Of a stretch of 6,184 bases of DNA, positions 5,461 through 6,184 are shown in pieces. Below the pieces are notes generated by a model. That model was not told the DNA's origin and did not search any database. It saw only the letters and a program-made list of their open reading frames with translations. This DNA is from Nitrososphaerota archaeon (GTDB lineage Archaea > Thermoproteota > EX4484-205 > JAAOZO01): assembly GCA_011605715.1 (NCBI GenBank), contig JAAOZO010000232.1, positions 1-6,184 on the forward strand, given 5' to 3'. A program made the position numbers and the translations under genes. How positions within the stretch are numbered: the stretch's first letter is position 1; every line of letters begins with the position of its first letter.

Positions 5461-6184
5461 GAACTATATAAAGCTAACCTTTCTATGCGAATTTGACATT
5501 CTCCACGACTAAAGTCGGGAGATTCCCCAATCTCTGCTTCTCCGCCACTAAGCCTACAAGGCATAGGTAAAGAAGCTTCACTTGGAGTTAAGGGCTTAGT
5601 CAAAGAAGCCCCGCCTCTAAGCATATAGCTTAGGACAACTCTTCCTATGTTTATTGCTCCATTCAAGTCTGCGTTGTACTGTAGATTACAGTTGTTGCAA
5701 ACGAATAAACCTTGATTTTTCCTTTCTCCTAAGTTGTTGCATCTATGACAAACTTTAGAAGTATAATATTCCTTAACTTTTACTACAGGAACTCCATCAA
5801 ACATCGCTTTGTATTCAATAAACTTTGCTAGCTTACTGTAGGGCATTCTATTTACTATTCGATTAAGAGTTCTAACTCCATTCTTGCCGCGATTATTTCT
5901 TATTCCTTTTAAGTCTCCTATAACTATTGTAGCTCCAATTTCTTTTGCTCTATTAACAACTTCTCTAGATATTTTATGAAGAACATCATTTACTTTCCTT
6001 TTTTCTTTTGAACCAACTTTCTTTATTTCTCCTAAAAGTTTCTTTTCTCCAAGCCTTCCTCTTAGCCAATCATAATGTCTTCTTATTCCTCTTACTTCCT
6101 TACCATAGAACTTTACCCCAGTAATCTTCGCACTATCAAGCTCAACTTTAGTAGCTATATTTTTGTCTCCTATGTCTACTGCTA
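5445..6184 (-). CDS. tnpB: TnpB (IS200/IS605-family OrfB), RNA-guided nuclease, C-terminal part (N-terminus beyond window)
   Basis: The minus-strand frame is open from the right edge (first full codon 6182) for 245 residues. Visible landmarks: RuvC-I AVDIGDKNIAT with D3 (codon 6176-6174), RuvC-II region TIVIGDLKGIR (about 85-95), zinc ribbon CX2C-X13-CX2C (C145, C148, C162, C165), and RuvC-III NADLNGAINI with D172. TnpB is the guide-RNA-directed DNA nuclease of these elements and the ancestor of Cas12; it uses an omegaRNA made from the element's right end. Two oddities stand out. The RuvC-II position that is usually Glu is Gly89. The frame runs through the right-end hairpin with no stop, so the last 15 residues (IRIERLALYSSITVL) and the TAA (5447-5445) come from flanking DNA, four bases before the dehydrogenase ATG. 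Several Mets such as 5846 lie in frame but are internal to the domain. No tnpA is visible. Confidence 0.9.
   Translation of the reverse strand, partial: AVDIGDKNIATKVELDSAKITGVKFYGKEVRGIRRHYDWLRGRLGEKKLLGEIKKVGSKEKRKVNDVLHKISREVVNRAKEIGATIVIGDLKGIRNNRGKNGVRTLNRIVNRMPYSKLAKFIEYKAMFDGVPVVKVKEYYTSKVCHRCNNLGERKNQGLFVCNNCNLQYNADLNGAINIGRVVLSYMLRGGASLTKPLTPSEASLPMPCRLSGGEAEIGESPDFSRGECQIRIERLALYSSITVL
5464..5474 (-). promoter_or_regulatory. TATA box of the dehydrogenase gene
   Basis: The minus strand reads GCTTTATATAG, with TTTATATA at 5472-5465. This is the cleanest TATA box in the window, centred 28 nt before ATG 5440, so the mRNA would be essentially leaderless. It is about 20 bp outside the inferred end of the mobile element, so the element has replaced or displaced whatever was upstream of the BRE. 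Confidence 0.65.
5477..5633 (-). ncRNA. Candidate TnpB omegaRNA (right-end guide RNA)
   Basis: In IS200/IS605 elements the omegaRNA spans the tnpB 3' end and the right end, followed by a guide copied from flanking DNA. Here the minus strand offers a chain of hairpins: CTAAGC/GCTTAG (5617-5633, 6-bp stem), GGGCTT/AAGCCC (5592-5611, 6-bp stem), GCCT/AGGC (5552-5562, weak), GAGATT/AATCTC (5519-5534) and the bulged right-end hairpin (5501-5521). The last two overlap and may be alternative folds. The guide would begin at 5492 and read ATTCGCATAGAAAGGT for the first 16 nt. The 5' boundary is a guess, and a real omegaRNA may start further upstream inside tnpB. Confidence 0.5.
5493..6184 (-). mobile_element. 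IS200/IS605-family element, right end and tnpB 3' part
   Basis: The element enters from the right edge and ends just past a hairpin at 5501-5521. On the minus strand the hairpin is followed by GAATGTCAA. The TCAA at 5496-5493 equals the right-end cleavage tetranucleotide known for IS608, so I place the end between 5493 and 5492. The dehydrogenase TATA box lies about 20 bp outside. The left end, any tnpA and the TAM are not in the window, so completeness is unknown. The element could be tnpB-only. Confidence 0.75.
5501..5521. repeat. IS200/IS605 right-end subterminal hairpin
   Basis: CTCC (5501-5504) and CGAC (5506-5509) pair with GTCG (5514-5517) and GGAG (5518-5521), around a four-base loop, with one unpaired base at 5505. 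Imperfect short hairpins with a bulged base near the ends are what the TnpA transposase recognises in this family. The same structure would form the 3'-terminal part of the omegaRNA scaffold, a few bases before the inferred guide. Confidence 0.75.

Noticed and set aside
5501..5633. CRISPR-like repeats or a tRNA in the structured region at the element end
   Set aside because: The hairpins differ from each other, with no repeated unit, spacer pattern or tRNA-like cloverleaf; they are better explained as the right-end/omegaRNA fold.
5448..5846. A separate 133-residue zinc-ribbon protein starting at the Met at 5846
   Set aside because: The same frame stays open upstream to the window edge with RuvC-I and RuvC-II segments, so this Met is internal to TnpB.
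5493..6184. Calling the TnpB a dedicated TldR repressor
   Set aside because: Only one of three acidic residues is missing, the transposon right end with its hairpin is still present, and the N-terminal half is unseen; kept as a possibility only.

Overview
The window looks archaeal. The DNA is AT-rich, with frequent ATA, AGA and TTA codons. BRE/TATA-like boxes sit about 26-30 nt upstream of the first gene of each transcription unit, and those genes have no Shine-Dalgarno sequence (apparently leaderless or nearly so). The two internal operon genes do have good Shine-Dalgarno sequences (GGGGTGA, GGAGTGAT) matching the archaeal 16S 3' end. This pattern, together with an IS200/IS605-type TnpB, is best known from thermophilic TACK-type archaea (Sulfolobus-like lineages). 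The exact lineage cannot be told from the window alone.

Layout. 1-605 (-) is the N-terminal part of a membrane-anchored HtrA/DegP-type serine protease that runs off the left edge and was reconstructed by reading the minus strand. It is divergent from a two-gene plus-strand operon: a small winged-helix regulator (722-1156) overlapping a UbiA-family membrane prenyltransferase (1140-2012). That operon converges, with no gap at all between stop codons, on a minus-strand operon for an ABC-2 type exporter (ATPase 3228-3956, permease 2013-3221). The exporter operon is divergent from a DNPH1/Rcl-like nucleotide N-hydrolase (4089-4484). The hydrolase converges on a D-isomer-specific 2-hydroxyacid dehydrogenase (4505-5440, -). 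Immediately upstream of the dehydrogenase is the right end of an IS200/IS605-family element with a partial tnpB (5445-6184, -).

Regulation and mobile DNA. Three intergenic regions hold symmetric or repeated sequences that could be operators: a 12-bp palindrome (696-707), an 8+2+8 inverted repeat (4023-4040), and a spaced octamer repeat containing a 10-bp palindrome (5442-5460). The mobile element is the most unusual part. Its TnpB keeps the RuvC-I and RuvC-III aspartates and the zinc ribbon but has Gly where the RuvC-II Glu is usually found. Its reading frame has no stop inside the element and ends in flanking DNA. The inferred end of the element (TCAA, 5496-5493) would make the omegaRNA guide the sequence just before the dehydrogenase TATA box.

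No wholly new multi-gene system can be demonstrated here. The best leads are the TnpB/omegaRNA junction with the dehydrogenase promoter and the intergenic inverted repeat between the exporter and hydrolase genes. No stretch longer than 300 bases lacks a gene, and no tRNA, rRNA or CRISPR array was recognised.
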